In this document: piece after piece, positions 1 through 11,627 of the stretch
Position numbering within the stretch: position 1 is the first letter of the stretch
Layout: each line of letters begins with the position of its first letter
Assembly (NCBI GenBank): GCA_022749755.1
Contig: CM040441.1
Location: 19,903,475-19,967,474 of the forward strand
Reading direction: 5' to 3'
DNA length: 64,000 nucleotides
DNA from: Azadirachta indica
Lineage: Eukaryota > Streptophyta > Magnoliopsida > Sapindales > Meliaceae
The notes under the pieces: generated by a model
Told to the model about the DNA's origin: nothing
Databases searched by the model: none
The model's input: only the letters and a program-made list of their open reading frames with translations
Made by a program: the position numbers and the translations under genes

Positions 1-3000
1 CATCACAGACTGCACGGGAAGCAGGGAGGATTGAAGGGAATGGTAGGGAAGTTATCGATTGCTGTTGTTGTTCTCTTGATCTGCACTCTTTCTCTCTTGT
101 TTTCTGCTACTATTAGCGGAGGTGGCGGATCGACCAATCCATCGGAGGTTGGTTAGATAATCAGTTCACTGCTTTGAAATATTGCTTGTCTGGTTGCGGA
201 GAAAATGTGGGAAAATAAGTTGAATTTTTTATTCTCATACTTTTATTAACATTACTGTGAAGAAATGAAAAGGAGCAAGCACTAAGCATAAGACTGTTTG
301 CTCAGTATGATTTGAACAAGGTTAGCTATGTGAATGTAAAGGTAAAGTATGTAGAACTCTTGAAGTCCAAGTCTTATCTAAGGGTATATAAAATTCGTGA
401 TTATAAATCACTGCCTTATGAAAGATCAAAGCTCCTTGTAGTCACAATTAGAGTAAGATAAAAGTTGATTTGCTTTTGCTGGGATAGGAAATCAATTACT
501 TTAATATATATAAAATGTTTTGGGATGTTTGCATTTGTTTCTATCATCAGATGGAGCTTTATATAATTTTTTTTTTTTCTTTTGTTCTTCTTCGGTAAGT
601 GTGAAACTCATATGAATTTGAACTGTTTAACATTCTTAATCTGTGATCTATAGACTGAAAAATGCCTACAGTTTTGTGTGTTTGCATGTGTATACACGTA
701 ACATTGATGTGTGAGGGTTTTCTATTTTTTACTTTTTATTTTTAGTTTAGTGAAGAATAAGACTTTTAATGTAGTTGATGTGCCAAAACTTGAATTAAAC
801 ATGTTTTCATTTGTGTTTCTGTGTGTGTTAGTGTATTCCTTTTGTTTCCAATAGTTAACAAAAGAAGTCCCCGTGTCTGTTTTACATAGGATGTTCTTGT
901 TATGGTGCATTTGAAATTGCCATCTTGAAGGGTTATGATGTTCTTCCATATATTGACTATTGGTTATTTCTGCACACCACAGAAATTTATGTATATGTGT
1001 GAAACTGATTCACCATCTCTGTGTATAATGTTTCATTGGCACCTTAATTAGCTTAGGTTGTAAGGGATGTACTGGAAACCATTGATAATAGTCTAGCACC
1101 TAGGGATGGCAAAATTCCCCACGGGGCCCCAAACCCACGGGGATCCACCCCTAACGGGATAGAATTTACATAAATTTTGGGGAATGGGGCGGGGAATAGG
1201 GAGAAATTAATTCCCAATTTATTAATGGGACGGGGATTGGTTTATCTCTCCCCACCCCACCCCTACCCCATTCCCCAATAAAACATAATATAAATGTATT
1301 ATAATTTATAAATTAAATTTTATATATGTAAATATAATTTTATATTATAATTTCTAAAATTATATATTATAATTAAATGTAATTAGTAATAAAAAAATAT
1401 GGAGTCATGAATTAATGTTATAAAAAATAGAATATACAAATAAAAAGTAAAAGATTAAAAATTAAAAGGACCCTATATTGTATTTTCAATAATATTTTAA
1501 TATTTTTGTTTAAGTTAATTAAATTCTTATATTATTAAAATTAATTTACAAAAATAATATAAAATGGAGAATTGATATGGGGATGGGAAACTCATTCCCT
1601 GTGTGGGGATTCTCCATCCCCATCCCATTAAATTTAGTGGGGAATGGGGCGGGGAATGGGGATTAAAATAGAAAACGGGTTGGGGAACGGGGCATGCCTC
1701 CCCACCCCCACCCCGCCCTATTGCCATCCCTACTAGCACCTTTTGAGGTATCAATGTCATAATTGTGATTTCTCTTACCTAATTCACTAATCAATTGCTG
1801 TCAATTTTTTGGGCTCTTTTGAAGAAATTTGCATTTCATGAACTTGATACTCAGACGTGAGACTTAAGATAAAGTAAATGTACTAATGGCACAAACATAC
1901 GAATGCAGTCAGATCTTGGACTTAGTCCAATCAGATCTGGACTTTAATTAGCTCTTTTCCTTTCTCTTTGTTGTTGCTTAACATTTTAATTGTTCTAGGT
2001 AATATTCATTCCTTTATTGCCATGTTTTAGCAGATCAATGTAGAAGAACTTTGGGGAAGTGCTAAATCTGGTGGTTGGAGGCCATCATCTGCTCCAAGAT
2101 CTAACTGGCCCCGTATGTGTTAGTTTTATTTTAGAAACATTAGGTTGTTAAGAGACATACATATTGGAAGTTCTGAGTGTAAATTTTTAGTTCTTTGCTC
2201 TTTTACATTGTAGCAGCTCCACCGAGAGAGAGCAATGGTTATCTGCGTGTTCGTTGTAATGGTGGTCTGAATCAGCAGCGTAGTGCGGTTTGTATCCTGT
2301 TCTTGCCATGATGTGTGTTATACATTAAACTTATGCTAGGCTTTCTCTTGAGAATTCTATTGGATGGAAGAGAGAATAAAGTTTTTTTTGTGTAGCTGAT
2401 GTATAATTTTTATGGATGGTCTAGATCTGTAATGCAGTTCTTGCTGCACGAATCATGAACGCTACACTTGTGCTGCCTGAGTTGGATGCAAACTCCTTCT
2501 GGCATGATGACAGGTATCATCTTTTCTGTTATTTCATTTTTTTTTTTTTCGTCATGGTCTAAAATATCTCACTAAGTTGCATAGTAAGTCTCAGTTTTGT
2601 AAGGGAAATCTCGGACATAGCAATATGTTACAGATTTGTTGAGTAGAAGGTTAATCGTGATTTGAAGATTAAATCTTCTAGTTTTATATACAGCCAATTG
2701 TATGAAAGCCACTAGGACTGCCTTTAGGTGAAACTTATTTTAAGATGATGCTCTTTTAGCCAATTACTTAGCAATGATGAGAATACATGCAATTATGAGT
2801 GTAAATCTATGGATTTATCATATAACAGAAATGTATGGAGATCTTGCACTTAAACTTGGTAGACAGGCTCAAGCATATAAGATATACATTTCAAACTGTT
2901 CCTTGAGTGTATTTGCTTTAGCTTTTAGTGGCTTGGTTATAGCTATATAGATTGTGACATTGATTCACTAACCAAAAATAATACTTGGAAGTTTTAAAAG

Positions 3001-6000
3001 CTTCTTGAGGTTTACTCCAAATTAGTAGTGTTGTTTTTGATTTCACGGTCATCATCTCACTGCAGATAGTTGCTGTTTGGTGGCAAATCTAGGTTGTCTA
3101 AATCTATTAATGGAGGTTGGACTTTTTCTGTTTGAGAGCAATTTTGAATTGTGACTGATGTCCCTTTGGCACGTCAATTGATATGTTTAAGCTTTGAGTT
3201 TTTTATTTTTTAATCTGTTTATTGTTTGAAACTTTTGAAGTATCAATGAACCAATATCCTTATGTAATTTTACATCAATTTATCAATCACTTGTCATGAA
3301 ACTGAACTTGTGCCAAATATTGTTAATCATTTGTAGGCTTTAGAATGGATCACAGAAGATGCTTTTCCTCTCACAATATGATTTGTCTGCTATTTTTGAG
3401 ATGTAAATTGGATCGAATTTTATTTCTTATGTCATATATTCTTTATGGAGATCTTCTTTTATATAACTTTGGAAGTTGGAAAGGCTGAGACTTCATGCAA
3501 TGTGCTGTTTTTGCTTTGTTGTGGGTGATCTGGCAAGAACAAAATAGTCATAAATTTGAAAAAGGGAGTAAAAAAAAAAAAAACGGAAGTCTCAATTGGT
3601 TATGGTAATATACTCTTTTGGCCACAGTCCCTTACTGTGGAAGATACTTCTTTCTCTTTATCAAGCTCAACTGGAAGGGGTCTGGGTTAGTTTTATATAT
3701 TGGGGCAGCATTCTTTATTTATTTATTTATTTTTGGTGAACTTTTGACTGGCATATTGATGCAGAACAGTAACTCTTTGTTTAGAAGTTTAGAAAGTTAA
3801 GAGTATTAATTGTTTAGGTCAAGATCTTCTTAGGTGTTTATGTCATATTTAGTTTTTGCCTTTTATTTCATTTTTCAAAAGTCATGTAGTATTGAATAGA
3901 TTGTTTTGCTTACTTTCCAGAATTCTTCAATTATTTCTCCCCTTTCCTCCTCTTTTATTTTATTTGATAATTTGTCCTACATCATATACTGTCTGGGGTT
4001 ATTATAGGCGAACTGGATATTACACTGTATAGATGTTAGTTAGATATTAATGGGCCATTTTAATTGCCATTTGGACGTCTTTCACTTTTGTATGTTTTTC
4101 TCTATGTTTTTTCTTTTCCAATAAAATAATTATGTTTTTCATTTTGGATTAAAAAAAAAAAAAGAAAAAGAAAATTGCAGTCACACAATTTTGTTATGTA
4201 CAGTGGTTTCCAGGGTGTCTATGATGTCGAGCATTTTATTCAGACACTAAGATATGATGTTCGAATAGTGGAAAGCATGCCGGAAATTCGGAAAAAAAAA
4301 AAAATGGAAAAATCAAGAAAATAAAAGCTTATCAGGTAGAAATTTAGTTATTTTTTGGTAGCGTCCATGCAATTAAATCTGCTAGTAATTTTTTGTTCTA
4401 TAAAAAATTAGAAATGTTAACTTCTAATTTTCTTTATATCTTCCTTAATTCAGATTCGCCCCCCAAGAGATGCTCCTGTTAGTTGGTATTTGACAGAAGC
4501 TCTTGACCAGATGAAGAAACATGGTGCTATTTATTTGACACCCTTTTCCCATCGTTTAGCTGAAGAAATAGACAACCCTGAGTATCAGCGTCTGAGATGC
4601 AGAGTTAATTATCATGCTTTAAGGTTCAAGCCACATATCATGAAGTTAAGTGAGTTGATAGTGGATAAACTCCGTGCACAAGGTCATTTCATGTCAATAC
4701 ATCTTCGTTTTGAGATGGATATGTTAGCGTTTGCTGGGTATGTTCCTATTACTAATCTTACTTTCAGCAGACAATAACCTAAATGTGCATTTATGTGTGC
4801 CAACGGTTCACAATTAGGCACAATCATTTGATTTCTTGCTCCTATACAACTGTGTAATATGGGTAGTTACTCGAGGATACAGATATTACATGATTTAGAA
4901 ACTTTAACATGACATTTTGGCAGGACATTATATATATATATATGCATATGCATTTGTTGTGCATATACGTAAATATCCTGTTAATTGCTTCATTGTTTTT
5001 TTTAACTGTTATGTTTTTTATGAATATGGGGTACATTGACAACAAAAATCTTGATATACTACTTGGTCTACAATTAAAGAGTGATGGGCATTATGGTATG
5101 GATGATTGGCAGGTGCTTTGATATATTTACTCCTCAAGAGCAAAAAGTGTTAAAGAAGTATCGAGAAGAAAATTTTAAGGAAAAAAGGCTCATTTATAAA
5201 GAAAGAAGGGCCATTGGAAAATGCCCATTAACTCCAGAAGAGGTAATTCGTTTGTTTATAGTTGTTCCTTATTTGTTGCTTACCACTATTACTTGTTTTT
5301 ATTGACAATTGATAAGAGTTCTTCAGGGGGATAAAAGATTTGCCAATGCCTGGGCAAGCTATGTTGTCACTTTGTGATGTACAGTATATTTGCAACAGTA
5401 GCAAATCATGCGTTATATACGAGTTCTTCTTTGACTCTTCACTCTGCAGGTTGGCCTTATCCTACGTGCTATGGGCTTTGATAATTCTACTAGGATTTAC
5501 CTAGCTGCTGGTGAACTATTTGGTGGGGAACGATTCATGAAACCATTTCGGACAATGTTCGCTCACCTTGAGAATCACAGCACTGTGGACCCCTCAGAGG
5601 AGTTGGTTACGAACACAAGAGGGTTAGTAGGGTCGGCTGTAGACTACATGGTTTGTCTCCTCTCTGACATTTTTATGCCAACTTATGATGGACCAAGCAA
5701 CTTTGCCAACAATCTTCTGGGTCACCGCCTCTACTATGGTTTCCGGACTACAATCAGACCTGACAGGAAAGGTCTTGCCCCAATTTTTATTGACAGAGAG
5801 AATGGGCAAACTGCAGGCTTTGAAGAAGCTGTTCGTCGCGTCATGCTCAAAACAAATTTCGGTGGACCTCACAAACGTGTATCACCTGAATCTTTTTATA
5901 CAAATTCTTGGCCTGAATGTTTCTGTCAAATATCAGCACAGAACCCTGCTGATGAATGCCCGCCGGACAATGTGTTGGATATTTTAAATAGCCAGTTGGA

Positions 6001-6070
6001 GAGTGAAGGGACAAGTGACTTGCAATCCTTGACTGGAGGAAATCTCTCAACATCTGTATTAGAAAGATAA
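1..6070 (+). CDS. O-fucosyltransferase family protein (5' end off window; frame break in exon 5)
   Basis: Type II membrane glycosyltransferase of the plant O-fucosyltransferase (DUF246/GDP-fucose O-FucT) family, expected in the Golgi. Exons as read: 1-147, 2034-2112, 2214-2287, 2425-2513, 4204-4335, 4454-4737, 5113-5242, 5450-6070 (stop TAA 6068-6070). The window opens inside the coding frame; an in-frame ATG lies at 40, followed by a hydrophobic signal-anchor of about 22 residues. Visible family motifs are GGLNQQR (exon 3), [13 protein letters not shown] (exon 4), [13 protein letters not shown] (exon 6), and a long well-kept C-terminal part in exon 8 ([35 protein letters not shown]). All introns are GT-AG and phases agree, except that exon 5 holds a run of 13 A (4292-4304) that shifts the frame and creates TAA at 4322. 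With 11 or 14 A the frame would continue into exon 6, giving about 517 visible residues. Closest remembered relative: Arabidopsis At1g04910. The individual acceptor is unknown. Confidence 0.93.
1093..1740. mobile_element. hAT-type MITE in O-fucosyltransferase intron 1
   Basis: The element occupies 1101-1732 (632 bp). Its ends are perfect inverted repeats, TAGGGATGGCAA on the left and TTGCCATCCCTA on the right. It is flanked by an exact 8-bp target duplication, ctagcacc, at 1093-1100 and 1733-1740. An 8-bp duplication with such ends is typical of the hAT superfamily. The interior has no coding capacity. It has GC-rich arms made of ggggaatggggcgggga-type motifs and an AT-rich centre. The duplication is exact, so the insertion may be fairly recent. 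Confidence 0.9.
2211..2216 (+). promoter_or_regulatory. Tandem NAGNAG splice acceptor (TAGCAG)
   Basis: The acceptor of O-fucosyltransferase intron 2 reads tagcag, so exon 3 can start at 2214 or 2217. Both keep the frame and differ by one alanine codon just before [11 protein letters not shown]. Tandem acceptors of this kind often give two isoforms; use here is an inference. Confidence 0.55.
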
Positions 6071-9000
6071 GAATCTTTTTTCAATTTTTTTTTTTGGTGG
6101 TTTGCCAATCTCCCCAGCAATGAGCCTGACACATCAAATTGGAGAAGGGAACAGATTTCCATTGTTATACTCAGCCTTTCAGGTGAGTTTCATGCCTCAG
6201 ATGTTTATAAATCTTAGCTTTAAATTGATTTAGTTAAATTTTTCAAGTGCTTTGGTGCTTTCCATGTTTTTCTCCCTTTTTTTTTTTGAATTTTTCTTTA
6301 TAGCTTCCAATTTATTGTGTCAGAACCTAAAAAAAGGTTATAGAAATGTATAGAAAACTGAAGAAGAAACTTAAAAGCTTAGATTAATAAAGGCAAAATA
6401 GTAGTATCAAAATTTTTGATGGACCATAAGAAGTTGATTTTAAGATGTTGAGTTGAGATGGGAATGCTAGTAGCAATATGGATTTTGTTCATCTGGAGGG
6501 CTAAAAGGGATAAAGGAGACCCAACAGTATCTTCCAGTTGACAACTATCAACATAATTCAAAAGTTATATGGACTTTATTAGGTGACTGAATAGGGGTCA
6601 TGGAATATTTAGCTTGTTGAGATAACGAAAAGCAAAATCGGTTGTTACTTCTTTTTTTTTTGGTTGTCTTTTTTCTTCTGATCACCTATGTTTATTCCCT
6701 TGGATTCTCTAGATAGTTTATTGTTCCCTCAGATGTCTCCCTTACATATTTTTCCCTGTGGAAGTGAAATCTTTAAATTCCATCACCTTTTATCCTACTT
6801 ATTTTGTTTCCCGGTTATATAGAGATTGATACTCTCTTTTTTACTTGACCTCTTTCCTTTCCCTGGTTTGTTAATTCAATTACCTAGCTGGCGTTCTTGA
6901 GTTCTTTTTCTGATTATTATATTTTCAAATCCTTCTTTTGGATAAGAAAGGCCAATATTTGGAATTGAATTGAATAATGCTGAGGATACAAACTCTCTAT
7001 AAAAAATGTTGTATACAAACTAACATGATATGTTTGATGAAAATACAAAATCAATGCTATTTAATAAGAGCAAATAATGTGGACCATGTGGCAACCAATC
7101 TTGTTATGCCATGTCATTTCATATCTTTTAGTTTTCTTATAAAGTTTGTATTTCTAGCACTATTAATAGTAATTATAGATCCTTTCCTTGGAAATGTGTT
7201 GGAACTATTTTGCCTCTGGTGACTGTAGTGAATATACTGTATATACCTGTGATGTTGAGGTCGCTAGGATGTCTCTAGTAAAGCAGTATTTGCTAATTGT
7301 TGACGTTTTGATGCAATCAAATCGAGATATTCAATTTTACTTAAAATTGTTCACATTACTTACAGTTCATACTTTTGCATTAGGGAAACAATCATGTTAC
7401 ACTTATAAATCATTTTTAGGTTCTAGTTTCATATTCTTCAATTTTGTTTCATGTATTTTGTACTCTCTAGGTTATGTATGATATCTACATTATTCTTGTG
7501 TTTCTTGATCTGATGGTTTAAGTTGTTAGCTTTTAAACAAACCGTAAATAGGTATCTTTCAGGTCTCTGCAGGTTCTTGTTATCATCTGGGGTCTGGATC
7601 AAGTGATTTATAATTTTTGATAAAAGAAAAAAGGCAGTTTTATGCGGCATTTCACCAGTCTAGAACATACAGCTTATAATTTGTGTCTGTAGTGTGTATG
7701 ATATTTGATTGACTTCACCACACCTAATGGTAAACAAAACAAATACCATTTGTGACTGATCAATGCTTTAGGAAAATATTTTTGTTTTCAGTTCGAGTTA
7801 CCAAACTACCTGGCTTGTATTCTGATTTTAATTATACATGCTTATTTGTTGAGTACATGTAGACATGCGTATATGATAATGAGCAGAATTAGAGTATGTT
7901 TGTAATTGATTAACTGCCAAATAAAGAGGGAAATTTGGCGGTCAATATTCTTAGTAGTATAATTCTAAATTTCCCAAATAAATATAGGTATGATGAAACT
8001 CAAATATATAGTTAGTAATATAATTTAAATAAGGGTAATAATATTAATGTAAAAATTAGGAGGAAGTAATTTGGGTTAACACGTGGTATCTGAGTAATCT
8101 CAAATCGAAATATAATATATTTTAAGCTAATTTGAACCTGACTTATTTAATATTCATGATCAACAACATTGCCAATGCTTATGGAGGTGTATCTATATTT
8201 GACGGAGTCAGTGTTTGTAGTACTCTAGGAAGGAAATGATCTCTACATGGAAATGAAATAATCTAGAGTAATTAATGAATAAAATATTGCAGAATTAAAA
8301 GTAGCTCTAGTCTACGGTCAGATAAACGATGTATTCGGAGCTCGGATGAGAGTTGGCTTAATTGCCCTAATTATAGAGGAATATTTTTGAGATATTAATG
8401 AACAAGGTGTATTTATATTTATTGACAATGTTTTTCATTTCATCCAAGCAGGATTCGTGTTAAGAATCAAAATCTTAACTCAATTTATTTATTAAACGAG
8501 TTATTAATTTAATAATCGTATTATCCCTTTAACATAATTTTTTTATATATTTTAATATATATTTTAAAATATTTATAATATTACTTATGTAAAGGCTAAT
8601 AAATTTGTTTTAAAATAGTATTAAATACTTTTTAAATATTAAAAATATAATTAAATAGTTTTAAAATGTGTAAATTATAAAATAAATATATTAAATTATA
8701 AATAAATTGATATAAAATAATTATTTAAATAATTAATCGTATTATAAACAAGTTCACATATCAACTTTTAAATTCAAATTCAATCTAATTATTAATCTTA
8801 TTATATTATTATAATTTTTTTTTATTAATTATGTTATTTTAAGTTAATTAAAACCTATTAATTTTATGTTATGTTTGTATTGAGTTGACAGATCATGTCA
8901 AAAAATTATTACTCCTAATAAAGATGATAATTTTATGCATTCCTTTAAAAATGATATTGTAAAAAGCTGCATTTATTTTCTTTAAAATGAGCCAAAATTA

Positions 9001-9455
9001 CAAGAGAGAGCAGCCATTATGATTGGAAGAGAGACAGAGAGAAGTATTTGAAGGGAGAAACACTTTAACTTAATTTGATTTAATATTACGTAAATATAAA
9101 TTAAAATTTATTTTTGATTTTAAATATAATTAAAATTTGAATATTTAAATTTTAGATATGTTGTAACAGGTTAAGAAATTTTTACCCAATGAATTAATGG
9201 AGTGACCATTTAATAATTGATAATCAAGTGAATGAGTCTTGTATTCTACCAACGTGATGATGGTAAAACTTTTGCTCTCTAGCATGAAAAGCTTGAAAGC
9301 TCTCTAATGGTAGTATCAGCCTCAAATGTTTGCTTCTAGATGCCCAAAAAGAGCAAAAAAAAAAAAAAATGAAAGTTTGTCTACTTCTCTCCTTTCTCCT
9401 TTATTCATTTACTTCTCTCCTTGCTCCTTTTCTCATTCTTCTCCCTCTTTTTTAA
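6071..9455. other. 3' flank of O-fucosyltransferase and intergenic AT-rich DNA
   Basis: The first few hundred bases after the stop are probably the 3' UTR. The rest is AT-rich with no reading frame I can assign. Short frames at 6977-7481 look like chance frames. No RNA gene or clear repeat pair was seen. Confidence 0.5.
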
Positions 9456-9458
9456 ATT

Positions 9459-10196
9459 GGAAAATTTATGACATTATTCAAAATTAGAAGGAAAATTTAA
9501 AAATGTCCAACAATAACTCATTAATTTTTAAAATTATCCAAAAAAAAAAAAAATGAACAATTTTATCTCTCTTTAATAAATAACTCAATGTTTTGTGCAC
9601 AATCTCTTTATTTTTGACGTCTCCCAATAATTCGAAACTCTCATTGTTCATTCTCACGAAGCTTAATCTAGTTTTACTCAATTTAATTATAATTATTCTA
9701 AAAATCAGAATTTTTTTAATTACCTAATTCTTTCATCACAATATTAAGATTTTTTTTTTTAAATTGTTAGTTTAGATTTTTGAAGATTTTGAGGATTTGC
9801 TAAATGTAATTTTTTTTAAGATATTGTCAAACTAATTGACAAGAACAATATATTGAAGTGTGATCTATATGTTTGAGTATGTATTATATTAGATTTTTTA
9901 ATTTAAATATTGTTCAAAGGTTGTATTGAAGTTGGAGGTGATTTTGCAGCAAGTTTCTATCATAGTAGGGCCTCACTTCTGATTTATCGTGAGTGAGTCT
10001 TGACCAATCAGAAGTGAGTTTTGATCACAGTGTTTCGTTTGAGACTCACTCTTAACCAGTTGAGAGTCATTTGATGAAGAAGGGTAAGATTGTTCAATTT
10101 TCTATTTTTTTTTATAGTTTTGAAATTTAAAATTACTGTTAGATATTTTTTAAAATTTCCTTTTCAATTTTGGACAATTTAGCAAATTTTCTTTTT
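9459..10196. mobile_element. Inverted-repeat element, Mutator-like MITE
   Basis: About 65 bp at 9459-9525 are matched in reverse complement by 10130-10196. Aligned blocks include GAAAATTT, TCCAAAATT/TTCAAAATTA and AAGGAAA. Arms are clearly diverged. Flanks carry a similar but imperfect T/A-rich 9-mer, so the target duplication is not certain. The interior holds a direct and inverted cluster of 'actcac/gtgagt' motifs (9970-10065) and no coding frame. Confidence 0.6.
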
Positions 10197-10395
10197 AATA
10201 TCGCCAAATAAGGACACGCATACTAGCTGCTACAGTGCAGTTGTCATATGGTATAGCCAATTTCATATGATAAAAAAGGCTTCTGTAGTTGAATTTAATC
10301 TAATGGTTTTAAATCAGACGCGATTTGTAGACAAAAAGGTTGTGTAATTTGCAATAACATAATAGCTTAAGGTAAGTTATAAAATTCATTAATTA

Positions 10396-10966
10396 AAGGA
10401 ATTTTCTTAAAATGATTTAATTTTAACTCCAAAGTTCACAAATAAACACTGCTAAAAATTATACTAAAAAGTGACTAATTAAAAAAAAAAATGATGAAAT
10501 TGTTCAACAACTAATTTCAAAAAAAATTTGTTCAAAAATAACTAGCCTCAACTTTAACACAAAAAAAAAATTGTTTTTACTAAAAAGTACATTTTTAAAA
10601 ATTTCTTTTTTTCGTGCTACTTTTGAATATGAAAAATCTTTTTCTTATTAGTAGAAAGTATGCCTTCGAATAAGACGGAATGCAAAATTTTTTTTTTTTT
10701 TGTTTGAAAGTGCATTCTCTAACGAGAACAAAATTTTTTGTGTTCGAAATTGAGCAAGAAAACAATTTTCTTCATGCTCCAGTGTGCAATTTTTTTTACT
10801 AGAAAGTGCATTTTCAAGTTTGCACAAAGTCACCCCGTAAAAAATAGGTTATGAAAATATTTTGGTCCCGAATTTATAATAGTGGTCTTCTTTTAATATA
10901 ATTTTGGATAGTGGTCAAAAACGAATTTAAGAGGTAAAAATAAGTCATTTTGAAAAAATTCTCTTA
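10396..10966. mobile_element. Inverted-repeat element, Mutator-like MITE
   Basis: An arm of about 85 bp at 10396-10480 is matched in reverse complement by 10875-10966 (for example GGAATTTTCTTAAAATGA against GAGAATTTTTTCAAAATGA). Identity is perhaps two-thirds. The interior repeats motifs like GAAAGTGCATT in both orientations. I could not find a clean target duplication. No coding frame. Confidence 0.6.
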
Positions 10967-11627
10967 AAACGTTATACTACTTGCGATGCTCAAATTTAGA
11001 AAGCATAATATCATTGTTTTGTGGACGGTAGGGTCGGATTGTATGGATAGCACCAACATCCAAATGCGTATAATGCTAAAGAAACTCCCAACATCAGACA
11101 ACATCTGATTTGTCTTGCCACTTGAAAGTTCTCTTGCAGTGAAAAGTAGAGTTATAAAAGTTTTGTGGTAACCACATTTAATTTATTTACAACTTAAATA
11201 TGAAATAGAGAAAGGGCAAACAGCAAACATAACAGTCAAATAATTTATATTGAAATAATGCAATAATGTTTTGATACATTAATTCCTGATCAACAATACA
11301 AACACTTGGTGTCAAACATAATCCAACATCCGAAAAATTCACTTAAAAACACGAGAGCAGGTGTATAACATAAATATTACAAAAAATCTAATCGTCAATC
11401 ACCAGCTACACCAATGATGAATAAAAGAAACATCAGTTCCACGAAAAATGCAAAATTAGCATAAGAGAAAACAAAGAAGACATATATGCCTGCATGTTAG
11501 CCATTACTATCAACCAACATTTACATTCAATAATATACAAACATTAAATGCAAAATAGCGAAAAAAAGAAATGTAAAGGGAAGAAGACAAAATGGGAGAA
11601 AAACAAAAAGGTTTAAAAGATTTAAAC

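Noticed and set aside
5624..6162. Several frames on both strands over the O-fucosyltransferase last exon
   Set aside because: Shadows of the real + frame, which carries conserved family motifs to 6070.
6977..7481. 81- and 97-codon frames on +
   Set aside because: Hydrophobic AT-rich chance frames with no start context or family signature.
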